From JBOGFI01 sp050743365 (GTDB lineage Bacteria > Actinomycetota > Acidimicrobiia > IMCC26256 > JACDBD01): DNA of 33,900 nucleotides. Shown one piece after another: positions 8,289-15,611 of the stretch; positions within the stretch are counted from its first letter, which is position 1; each line of letters starts with the position of its first letter. The stretch covers positions 1 through 33,900 of the forward strand of contig JBOGFI010000133.1 in NCBI GenBank assembly GCA_050743365.1, in the 5' to 3' direction. Position numbers and translations under genes: made by a program. The notes under the pieces were generated by a model. The model had not been told where the DNA came from. It saw nothing but the letters and a program-made list of their open reading frames with translations, and did not search any database.

Positions 8289-9188
8289 GTGGCCCGCCCG
8301 TCCCCGCAGACCGAGCGGGTGGTCGATCTGGTGGACCTGCTCGCGTCACGGCCCGACGATGCCCCCACCCTCTCCGAGATCTCGACCAGCCTCGGCGTCA
8401 ACAAGGCCACCTGCCACGCCATGCTCGCCACGCTCACCCGCGCCGGCTGGTTGCTGCGACACCCCACGCGCAAGACGTATCGGCTCGGGCCGACGCTGGC
8501 GGCGGCGGGCCGCATCGCCGCCTCCGACATCCCTGCGCTCGAGTTCGCCCGGCCGACCATCGTCGAGCTGAGCCGCGAGCTGGGGCTGGTGTGCCTGGCC
8601 CTCGCTCCGTCCGACGACCACCTCACGGTGCTCGACGAGGTTGGTCCGGCGCCGGTCGTGCGGGCCTTCCGCATCGGTGAGCAGGTGCCGGTGCGCCCCC
8701 CGTTCGGTGCCGGCTTCGTGGCGTGGTCGGACCCGGCGACGCGTGACCGGTGGCTCAACCAGGCCGCACGTGACACCGCCGGGAGAGGGTCGTGCGAACG
8801 TGCGTTGGAGGCGGCGCGCCGCCGCGGCTTCGCAGTCGAGCTGGTCACCGAGCCCGAAGCGCGCCTGCGCGTCATCGTCGCCAACCTCGGCGAGAGCCTC
8901 TCGGGTGCGTCCGCAGATCGACCGGACACCACGCGCATGCGGGCCTTGCTCGAGCAGCTCGTGAGCGAGCCGGTCGGGGAGGAGCCGTTCCTCCCGATCG
9001 AGCTGGAGCCCGACGAGCGCTACCGCGTCAGCACGATCGGCGCGCCCGTCTTCGACGCCCACGGACGGGTCGTCCTCGTTCTCGTGCTGGTCAGCTCGGG
9101 GATACCGGTGGCAGGCAAGCGCGTCGAGACCATCGGGCGGCGGCTCGCCGGCGCGGCCGAGGCCGTGACCGCGGCATTGGGAGGGTGA
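8289..9188 (+). CDS. IclR family transcriptional regulator
   Basis: With GTG 8289 as start the protein has 299 residues. An N-terminal winged helix-turn-helix (about 13-75, with TLSEISTSLGVNKATCHAML) is followed by an IclR-type effector domain to the C-terminus. The start was chosen because GGAGGAGG ends 5 nt before GTG 8289; an in-frame ATG at 8247 lacks such a site. IclR proteins bind small metabolites, often aromatic or acyl acids, and control adjacent catabolic genes. The divergent esterase-P450 operon and the inverted repeat at 8227-8244 make that operon its likely target, and the next gene begins only 4 nt downstream. Confidence 0.9.
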   Translation: MARPSPQTERVVDLVDLLASRPDDAPTLSEISTSLGVNKATCHAMLATLTRAGWLLRHPTRKTYRLGPTLAAAGRIAASDIPALEFARPTIVELSRELGLVCLALAPSDDHLTVLDEVGPAPVVRAFRIGEQVPVRPPFGAGFVAWSDPATRDRWLNQAARDTAGRGSCERALEAARRRGFAVELVTEPEARLRVIVANLGESLSGASADRPDTTRMRALLEQLVSEPVGEEPFLPIELEPDERYRVSTIGAPVFDAHGRVVLVLVLVSSGIPVAGKRVETIGRRLAGAAEAVTAALGG

Positions 9189-9192
9189 GGCA

Positions 9193-10278
9193 ATGGAACC
9201 GATCAAGATCGGATGGCTCGGGGCGGCACTCGACGGTCCCGGCGGGGGCTACGACCGCATTCACCGCCTCGCGTTCGACGAGGCAATCGCCACGGGTGTG
9301 CTCAACCGGCCCGTCGACTTCGTGATCCACGCCGAGAACGGGTTGCCCCACGGATCGGCGAAAAACGCCATCGACGGGTTCAAGTGGCTGGTCGACGAGG
9401 GCTGCATCGGTGTGGCGGGCGCCTACAGCTCCGACAACGCCATGGTCGTCGGCCCCGTCGCCAACGAGCTCGAAGTGCCCCTGGTGAGCTGGTGCGGAAC
9501 CGAGCGGTTCCACGGTGAGTACTGCTTCCGGCTCGGCAACGGCGACTGCGGCGGTGATGCCGCCCTGGTGGTGGGTTGGCTCAAGCGCAAGGGCTACGAG
9601 CGGGTGGCTGTCCTCAGCGAGGTCTCACCCAACGGCGAGGAGTACTTCCGGTACTTCCGCCAGGAGTGCCGACGTCGGGGCGTCTCGATCGGGGCGGTCG
9701 AGACGGTTAGCCAGACGCCCGACAACCTCGCCGCGAATCTCACCAACCTCCGCAGTGCCGACGCCGACGCGCTCGTGTACATGGGATACGGCCTGCTCGC
9801 CGCCGAGGGACGGCTCCGCGAGGCGCTCGACAAGCTCGACTGGTCACCGCCCCGCATCATGAGCACCGCGTTCATGTGGTACCTGGCGGGCTTCGAGAAG
9901 TTCGAGGGCTGGGTGGGGATCGACCAGTTCTGCCCCGCGAACCCGCTCGTCGAGGGCTTCCACCAGCGCTACGTGGACCGGCACGGCGAGGATCCGCCCA
10001 TGTGGCCGAACGCGATCCCGCTGCTCGCGTACGACACGGCCCGGGTCCTGACCGAAGGGCTCCATCGCGCGCCAGTGCTCACCGGATGGGGGCTGAAAGC
10101 AGGCCTCGAGCAGATCCGGTTCATGCCGAGCACGACCGGCGGGCCGCACACGCACATCGCCGGCGGCCCCCAGGACCATCAGCTGTTCAAGGGGGACTGG
10201 CTGCTGTACGGACGGGTCGAGGGCGGCAAGCTCGAGTTCGAGGGCCTGTTCGAGCCATGGGAAGAGAGCGACTCTTGA
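9193..10278 (+). CDS. Substrate-binding-like protein (LivJ/Peripla_BP_6 fold) without a signal peptide
   Basis: A 361-residue protein with the two-lobe layout of branched-chain amino-acid binding proteins: KIGWLGAALDGPGG at the start, GVAGAYSSDNAMVVGPVANELEVPLVSW in the first lobe, and KGYERVAVLSEVSPNGEEYF opening the second. Unlike the two binding proteins downstream it starts directly with the first beta strand and has no export signal or lipobox, so it should be cytoplasmic. A ribosome site (GAGGGTGAGG) precedes ATG 9193, 4 nt after the IclR stop, so the two are coexpressed. Related soluble proteins include AmiC-type ligand sensors. An intracellular effector-binding role is inference. Confidence 0.85.
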   Translation: MEPIKIGWLGAALDGPGGGYDRIHRLAFDEAIATGVLNRPVDFVIHAENGLPHGSAKNAIDGFKWLVDEGCIGVAGAYSSDNAMVVGPVANELEVPLVSWCGTERFHGEYCFRLGNGDCGGDAALVVGWLKRKGYERVAVLSEVSPNGEEYFRYFRQECRRRGVSIGAVETVSQTPDNLAANLTNLRSADADALVYMGYGLLAAEGRLREALDKLDWSPPRIMSTAFMWYLAGFEKFEGWVGIDQFCPANPLVEGFHQRYVDRHGEDPPMWPNAIPLLAYDTARVLTEGLHRAPVLTGWGLKAGLEQIRFMPSTTGGPHTHIAGGPQDHQLFKGDWLLYGRVEGGKLEFEGLFEPWEESDS

Positions 10279-10337
10279 AACATCCGGGCGCCCGGGGGAC
10301 AATCCGGGCGAATCGCCGAGCGCATCGGGGGGCGGGC

Positions 10338-11666
10338 ATGGGACGCATTCGCCGGACGGTCGTCGCGGTCGCGAGCGCGGCGTTGCTGGGAAGCGGCCTG
10401 GTGGCGGCGCCCGCCGGCGCCGGCGGCGGCGAGCCGCTGGAGGCGACGGAGATCGGGGTCACCGCCGACACCATCCGTATCGCGGTGATCGCCGACGTCG
10501 CTAACCCCGTCCGCCCGGGCCTCTTCCGCGGGTCGCGCGATGGTGTGGTGGCCGCCGCCGAGTTCATCAACGACGAGGGGGGGCTCGCCGGCCGCGAACT
10601 CGAGGTCGACTTCATCGACTCGAGGCTCTCAGGTGACGAGGCCCGCAACGCGCTCATTCAAGCGTGCGAAGAGGACTTCGCCATCGTCGGCACGACCGCC
10701 CTGTTCATGAACAACATCGACCCCGCGGTCAACTGTCCCGACCTGGCCGGTGCGGTCACCGGACTGCCCGACGTGCCCGTGCTCCAGACCGAGTTCGCCC
10801 ACCAGTGCTCGCCGGTTTCGTACCCGATCATCGTCGTCGGGCTCGTCTGCGACACGCTCGAGGATCCCGAGCAGACCTTCCGCGTCGGCACCGGCACCGT
10901 GAAGTACCACCTCAAGAAGCAGGAGGAGGACCTGCATGGGGTCTGGACGATCGCGGGCGACCTCGAGTCGACGATCAACGCGGGGACTCCACCAATCCGA
11001 GGCGCCCAGAAGGCCGGGATCGAGCGCGACGACGAGATCCTCGTTTCCGGGCTCGCGACCCAGGCTGAGTACACGCCGGTTGTGCAGTCGATCAAGCAGA
11101 ACAACTCCACCTACGTCGCGAACTACGTCGACTACCGCGCGATGGTGCTCCTCCGGAAGGAGGCGGCGGTCCAGGCCGTCGACAGCGTGTTGGTGTGGGA
11201 CTGCACGCTCGCCTGCTACGACCAGAGCTTCATCGACGAGGGGGGTCGGGACGTCGAAGACACGTACGTCACGGTGACCTTCGTGCCGTTCGAGGAGGCC
11301 AAGCAGAACGCATCGATCAGGAACTACTTGAAGTACGTCGGCAAGAACAACGCCGACGCGTTCGGGGCGCAGGCATGGGCCGCGGGGCTCTTCTTCCGCG
11401 ACGTCGTCAACGCGGTGGTGGCGGCCGACGGCGAGAACGGTCTCACCCGGGCGGCCTTCCTCGCGCAGGCCGCCGACGTCCACGAGTTCACCGCCGATGT
11501 GGACGGCGACGGGATGCTGCCTCCCACCGACGTGGGCGGCCGCACGGTCAGTGGCTGCGGTGCCATCGTCCAGGTCCGGGACGGCGAGTTCGTGCGGGTG
11601 TCGCCCAAGAAGAAGGGCACCCTCGACTGCGGCGACGTCGTCAGGGTCAAGGTCGACCTGGCCTGA
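10338..11666 (+). CDS. ABC transporter substrate-binding protein 1 (branched-chain amino-acid type)
   Basis: A 442-residue exported binding protein. The signal peptide covers about residues 1-29 (twin Arg near the start, Ala-rich core, AGA cleavage region). The mature part begins with EATEIGVTADTIRIAVIADV and continues as a Peripla_BP_6 fold; it contains several cysteines conserved in the next gene. The two proteins are tandem paralogues, roughly two thirds identical by eye, with the longest difference in the middle (about residues 170-190). It would deliver a solute to the LivHM permease encoded downstream. Family membership does not prove amino-acid transport: such systems also carry aromatic acids, amides and other carboxylates. 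ATG 10338 follows a G-rich ribosome site. Confidence 0.92.
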   Translation: MGRIRRTVVAVASAALLGSGLVAAPAGAGGGEPLEATEIGVTADTIRIAVIADVANPVRPGLFRGSRDGVVAAAEFINDEGGLAGRELEVDFIDSRLSGDEARNALIQACEEDFAIVGTTALFMNNIDPAVNCPDLAGAVTGLPDVPVLQTEFAHQCSPVSYPIIVVGLVCDTLEDPEQTFRVGTGTVKYHLKKQEEDLHGVWTIAGDLESTINAGTPPIRGAQKAGIERDDEILVSGLATQAEYTPVVQSIKQNNSTYVANYVDYRAMVLLRKEAAVQAVDSVLVWDCTLACYDQSFIDEGGRDVEDTYVTVTFVPFEEAKQNASIRNYLKYVGKNNADAFGAQAWAAGLFFRDVVNAVVAADGENGLTRAAFLAQAADVHEFTADVDGDGMLPPTDVGGRTVSGCGAIVQVRDGEFVRVSPKKKGTLDCGDVVRVKVDLA

Positions 11667-11693
11667 TCACAGGCCTCCGGGGCCCTCAGGAGA

Positions 11694-11710
11694 CCTGACG
11701 GGCCGTCAGG
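11694..11710 (+). terminator. Short hairpin between the two binding-protein genes
   Basis: CCTGACGG (11694-11701) and CCGTCAGG (11703-11710) form a perfect stem, realistically 7 bp with a 3-nt loop, 28 nt after the first binding-protein stop. There is no U-run, so it may attenuate or stabilise a transcript end rather than terminate fully. Confidence 0.4.
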
Positions 11711-11717
11711 GCGCTCT

Positions 11718-11731
11718 TGAAACGTGTTTCG
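11718..11731. promoter_or_regulatory. KstR-like 14-bp operator, site 2
   Basis: TGAAACGTGTTTCG matches 7 of 8 fixed bases of TNNAACNNGTTNNA and has perfect GAAAC/GTTTC arms. It lies 75 nt before the second binding-protein start, just after the small hairpin, suggesting a second promoter for the transporter genes. The sequence CTCTTGAAAC at its left side also occurs at 10272-10281 before the first binding-protein gene, but there the second half-site is missing. Confidence 0.5.
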
Positions 11732-11806
11732 ATTTCGTCCAGAATGCCGGGACCGTGTGGGGGCGCCGCCTGGACAGGGCGGTCCCGGCAGGGACGAGGG
11801 GGAACC

Positions 11807-13165
11807 GTGAGACGAGGCCGTTGGATCGCGTTGCTCTCCGTGGTGGCGGTCGCCGCCGCCTACCTCTCGGTCGCCGGCGGAGCCGGCGCCCAGGAGGACG
11901 AGACGCCCGAGGCGACCGAGATCGGCGTCACCGCCGACACCATCACCATCACGGTGATCGCCGACGTCGACAACGCCGCCCGCCCGGGTCTGTTCAAGGG
12001 CTCGCGCGACGGTGTGATCGCGGCGGCGGAGTACATCAACGAGGAAGAGGGCGGTCTGGCCGGGCGCGAGCTCGAGGTCAACTTCATCGACTCGCGGCTC
12101 AGCGGTGACGAGGCCCGCAGCGCGCTCATCCAGGCGTGCCAGGACAGCTTCGCGGTCGTCGGGACGACCGCACTGTTCCTGAACAACGTCGACCCCGCGG
12201 TCAACTGCGTCGACCAGGCCGGCGCAGCCACCGGGCTCCCCGACGTGCCGGTGCTCCAGACCGAGACCGTCCACCAATGCTCCGTGGTGTCGTTCCCCGT
12301 TATCGCGGGCCAGATGCAGTGCGAGAACGGCGCCCCTATCGAGAACGCCAACGGCGAGGAGACCTACCTCACCCGGCAAGGCCACGTGAAGTACCACCTC
12401 AAGAAGAACGACGGTGAGCTCTCGGGCGTCTGGGTCATCCCGGGCGACCTCCCGTCGACCATTCGAGCGACCGTCCCGCTCGTCGACGGTGGGATCAAGG
12501 CCGGAATCGAGGAGGTCGACCGGTTCGAGGCGTCCGCCCTCGGTGGCCAGAGTGAGTTCACCGCCCCGATCCAGGCCGTGAAATCGAACAGCGCCACCTA
12601 CGTGCTGAACGGCCTCGACTACCGCGGCACGGTGCAGATGCGCAAGGAGGCCACGATCCAGGGCGTGACCGGCGTGCAGGTCTTCGACTGCACGGTTCAG
12701 TGCTACGACCAGCGATTCATCGAAGAGGGCGGCGCCGACGTCGAGGGACAGTTCGTCTCGACGTTCTTCATCCCGTTCGAGGAAGCGAAGCAGAACAATT
12801 CGGTCAAGCAGTTCCTGAAGTTCGTCGGGAAGGACAACGCCGACGGGTTCGGGGCCCAGGCGTGGGCCGCCGGCTTGTTCTTCCGTGACGTGGTGAGCAA
12901 CATCGTCGAGGCCGACGGGGTGAACGGCCTGACCCGCGCGGCCTTCCTCGAGGAGGCAGCCAACGTCCACGACTTCACCGCCGATGTCGACGGCGAGGGT
13001 CTGCTTGCTCCCACCGACGTCGGCGGAAGAGTGCCGAACAGCTGTTTCGTGATGATGCAGGTGAAGGACGGGAAGTTCAAGCGGGTGTTCCCGAAGGAGA
13101 AGGGCACGCACTCGTGCAACGACAAGAAGAACCTCGTGACGGTGAAAATCGACCAGGTCCAGTAG
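11807..13165 (+). CDS. ABC transporter substrate-binding protein 2 (paralogue of 10338 gene)
   Basis: A 452-residue exported binding protein starting at GTG 11807, chosen for the strong upstream GAGGGGGA site and because the signal peptide (about residues 1-30, RRGRW then a hydrophobic core ending GGAGAQ) begins there; longer readings add non-signal sequence. The mature part repeats the first paralogue: EATEIGVTADTITITVIADV, GSRDGVIAAAEYIN, FIDSRLSGDEAR, FGAQAWAAGLFFRDVV. The central segment with MQCENGAPIENANGEE is the main divergence and may alter ligand choice. Two binding proteins for one permease suggest two related substrates. A G/C-rich hairpin follows at 13177-13216 before the permease. 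Confidence 0.92.
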   Translation: MRRGRWIALLSVVAVAAAYLSVAGGAGAQEDETPEATEIGVTADTITITVIADVDNAARPGLFKGSRDGVIAAAEYINEEEGGLAGRELEVNFIDSRLSGDEARSALIQACQDSFAVVGTTALFLNNVDPAVNCVDQAGAATGLPDVPVLQTETVHQCSVVSFPVIAGQMQCENGAPIENANGEETYLTRQGHVKYHLKKNDGELSGVWVIPGDLPSTIRATVPLVDGGIKAGIEEVDRFEASALGGQSEFTAPIQAVKSNSATYVLNGLDYRGTVQMRKEATIQGVTGVQVFDCTVQCYDQRFIEEGGADVEGQFVSTFFIPFEEAKQNNSVKQFLKFVGKDNADGFGAQAWAAGLFFRDVVSNIVEADGVNGLTRAAFLEEAANVHDFTADVDGEGLLAPTDVGGRVPNSCFVMMQVKDGKFKRVFPKEKGTHSCNDKKNLVTVKIDQVQ

Positions 13166-13176
13166 CCGAGTGAACG

Positions 13177-13216
13177 GGCGGGCCCGGGTCGCAGCGCCGC
13201 GGCCCGGGGGCCCGCC
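13177..13216 (+). terminator. GC-rich hairpin between binding protein 2 and permease
   Basis: GGCGGGCCCGGG (13177-13188) pairs with CCCGGGGGCCCGCC (13203-13216) apart from a 2-nt bulge. It starts 12 nt after the binding-protein stop. Such intercistronic stems in ABC operons commonly cause partial termination or protect the upstream mRNA, giving excess binding protein; that role here is inferred. Confidence 0.45.
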
Positions 13217-13230
13217 GACCGGGGGGCGGC

Positions 13231-15603
13231 GTGAGGCTCGAGCAGCGGAGGCTGGCGCTCTGGGTCGTCGTCACCGTCGCCTTCCTCGCCATCGTCATCC
13301 AGCGGTCGTGGTCGGGGAACGACGTCACCACCAACAGCGTCGTCTCCTTCCTGGTCGTCGGGGTCTCGCTGGGGTCGATCTACGCCCTGGCGTCGTCGGG
13401 CATCGTCGTCACGTACACGACCTCGGGCATCTTCAACTTCGCCCAGGGCGCCATCGGCATGTTCATGGCGTTCGTGTACTGGCAGCTGCGCGTTCACCAG
13501 CACCTGTCGACTGGGGTCGCGCTCTTCGTGACGGTGTTCGTGCTCGCGCCCCTCTTCGGCGCGGTGCTCGAGCGTGTCCTCATGCGGCGGATCGCCGATG
13601 CCACCCTCGTCGTGCAGCTGGTCGTGACGCTCGGGGTGATGTTCGGGTTGATGGGCCTCGCCAACACGATCTGGGACCCGAGCAAGTCACGCTACGGGGA
13701 CATGACCGCCAAGATCCGGCCCTTCTTCGGGACCGACTTCGTCGAGATCGCCGACACCCGGATCCCCTACTACCGGTTGATCACGATCGGGACCGCGATC
13801 CTCGTCGCCATCCTGCTCCGGCTCCTGCTGTACCGGACCCGCATCGGGGTGGCCATGCGGGCGGTGGTCGACAACCGCAACCTGGCCGCGCTCAACGGCG
13901 CCCGTCCGGGCCGGGCCTCGATGCTGGCGTGGGCGCTCGGCTCGTCGCTCGCCGCCGTGTCGGGGATCTTCCTGGTCCAGGAGCTCGGGCTCCAGGTCGA
14001 CGCCCTCACGCTGCTCATCATCAACGCGTTCGCGGCCGCGATCGTCGGCCGGTTGCGCAGCCTGCCGCTCACCTACGCCGGCGGGATCGCCCTCGGCCTG
14101 GCGATCAGCTTCACCCAGACGTTCCTCGACCTGCGGGGGCGGTTCACGACCGCCCAGTTCGCCATCCCGTCGATCTTCCTGTTCATCGTCCTCCTCGCGC
14201 TGCCGCAGGCGCGGATCGAGCTGCGCAAGCCCCCGCCGTCGTGGAAGATCCTCCAGCCCCGGAACTCGAAGGTGTGGGCGACCGCGCTCGGGATGGCGGT
14301 GGTGTTCGCGGTGATGGCGTTCATCACGTCCGGGATGGGACAGGTGAACCTGAACCGCCTCACGCTGGCGATGGTGATCGCCGTCATCATGCTGTCGCTG
14401 GTGCCGCTCACGGGCTGGGCCGGGCAGGTCTCACTCGCCCAGATCACGTTCGCGGGCGTGGGCGCGTTCGCGATGTACAAGTTCACCACCGGCGTCGAGT
14501 TCCCGCTCGTGCACTGGAATGTCGATCTTCATCCCGGCAACCCGGCCGGCCTGCTGTTCGCCGCCGCGCTGGCCATCCCGTTCGGGGCGCTCATGGCGCT
14601 CCCGGCGCTGCGGCTCCAGGGCCTCTACCTCGCACTGGCATCGATGGCGTTCGCCCGGATGGCCGAGCCGCTGTTCTTCGACCAACCCGAGGTGTTCTCG
14701 GAGAGCCGTCGCGTCGCCCGGGTGGAGTTCTTCGGGTACGAGTTCACCGACCAGCGCCGCTACCTGCTGCTCGTGACGGCGATCTTCGGGGTGCTGGCGG
14801 TCGGGCTCGTCGCGGTGCGGCGGAGCCAGTTCGGTCGACGGATGATCGCGCTCCGCGACAGCGAGGCGGCTTGTGCCACCGTCGGCATCAACCGGACCAC
14901 GACGAAGCTGGCGGTGTTCGCGTTCTCGGCCGCGCTGGCGGGCTTCGGCGGCGCGCTCCTCGCGATGCAGCGCGAGACCGCCACGACCGACGACTTCGAC
15001 CTGCTCGGGACGCTGGGCCTGCCGATCGTGCTGCTCGTGGTGGTCGGGGGCGTCTCGACGGTGAGCGGCGCGCTTTTCGGCGGCCTTGCCTACATCCTCT
15101 TCCTCATCCTCAAGGAGAGCGTCAACGACGCCTGGCACATCGCGACCGCGGTCGTCCTCGGCGTGATCATCGTGGCCAGCGTGTTCCCGCGGATCAAGGA
15201 GAGCATGCACCTCGCGCTGCGCATCGCCATCGCGGTCGGTGCCGCCCTGTTGGCCGGGGGGCTCCTCGGTTGGTTCCTGCTCGCCAACTTCGACGACTCG
15301 TGGCTGGTGGCGATCGAGCGCATCGGCCCGGCATTGCTGGCGATCAACATCGCCACCAACCCCAACGGCGCTTCGGTCGGGCTGGGGTTCCTGTTCTCGC
15401 CGCTGTTGCCGTGGCGCAAGGACGCCCGCCAGGCGTGGAAGGACGAGATCACCCAGCGAGGGAAACTGCGCGCCACCAAGGCGGCGGTGCGGGCGGCGCG
15501 CAAGGCGCCCCTCCCCGTCGCGCCGGTGGCGGCGGGCGGTCCGCCCCGAAGTGACGGCGGCGACGGCGTTCCCGTCTCGGCGGGCGAGCGCGAGCGGACG
15601 TAG
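13231..15603 (+). CDS. Fused LivH-LivM ABC permease
   Basis: A 790-residue polytopic membrane protein that joins the two permeases of a branched-chain-amino-acid-type importer. Residues about 1-330 are LivH-like (VVGVSLGSIYALASSGIVVTYTTSG, FNFAQGAIGM, cytoplasmic loop RTRIGVAMRAVVDN). Residues about 345-640 are LivM-like (LTGWAGQVSLAQITFAGVGA, LRLQGLYLALASMAFARM, FGRRMIALRDSEAACATVGIN). A further 150 residues hold one or two more membrane segments and a charged Lys/Arg/Ala-rich tail ending inside the cell. GTG 13231 follows GGGGGGCGGC. The fusion forces 1:1 subunit stoichiometry. It ends 8 nt before the ATPase gene. Confidence 0.94.
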   Translation: MRLEQRRLALWVVVTVAFLAIVIQRSWSGNDVTTNSVVSFLVVGVSLGSIYALASSGIVVTYTTSGIFNFAQGAIGMFMAFVYWQLRVHQHLSTGVALFVTVFVLAPLFGAVLERVLMRRIADATLVVQLVVTLGVMFGLMGLANTIWDPSKSRYGDMTAKIRPFFGTDFVEIADTRIPYYRLITIGTAILVAILLRLLLYRTRIGVAMRAVVDNRNLAALNGARPGRASMLAWALGSSLAAVSGIFLVQELGLQVDALTLLIINAFAAAIVGRLRSLPLTYAGGIALGLAISFTQTFLDLRGRFTTAQFAIPSIFLFIVLLALPQARIELRKPPPSWKILQPRNSKVWATALGMAVVFAVMAFITSGMGQVNLNRLTLAMVIAVIMLSLVPLTGWAGQVSLAQITFAGVGAFAMYKFTTGVEFPLVHWNVDLHPGNPAGLLFAAALAIPFGALMALPALRLQGLYLALASMAFARMAEPLFFDQPEVFSESRRVARVEFFGYEFTDQRRYLLLVTAIFGVLAVGLVAVRRSQFGRRMIALRDSEAACATVGINRTTTKLAVFAFSAALAGFGGALLAMQRETATTDDFDLLGTLGLPIVLLVVVGGVSTVSGALFGGLAYILFLILKESVNDAWHIATAVVLGVIIVASVFPRIKESMHLALRIAIAVGAALLAGGLLGWFLLANFDDSWLVAIERIGPALLAINIATNPNGASVGLGFLFSPLLPWRKDARQAWKDEITQRGKLRATKAAVRAARKAPLPVAPVAAGGPPRSDGGDGVPVSAGERERT

Positions 15604-15611
15604 GGACGATC

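Noticed and set aside
10275..10288. Possible 14-bp operator before the first binding-protein gene
   Set aside because: Only the TGAAAC half-site is present; the GTT half is missing and the site overlaps a stop codon.
10284..10295. 12-bp perfect palindrome CCGGGCGCCCGG before the first binding-protein gene
   Set aside because: Self-complementary with no loop, made only of G and C in a GC-rich genome; not enough to call an operator or terminator.
13170..15554. 794-residue plus-strand open frame over the fused permease
   Set aside because: Frame-shifted reading of the permease gene, Arg/Pro-rich, no membrane segments or motifs.
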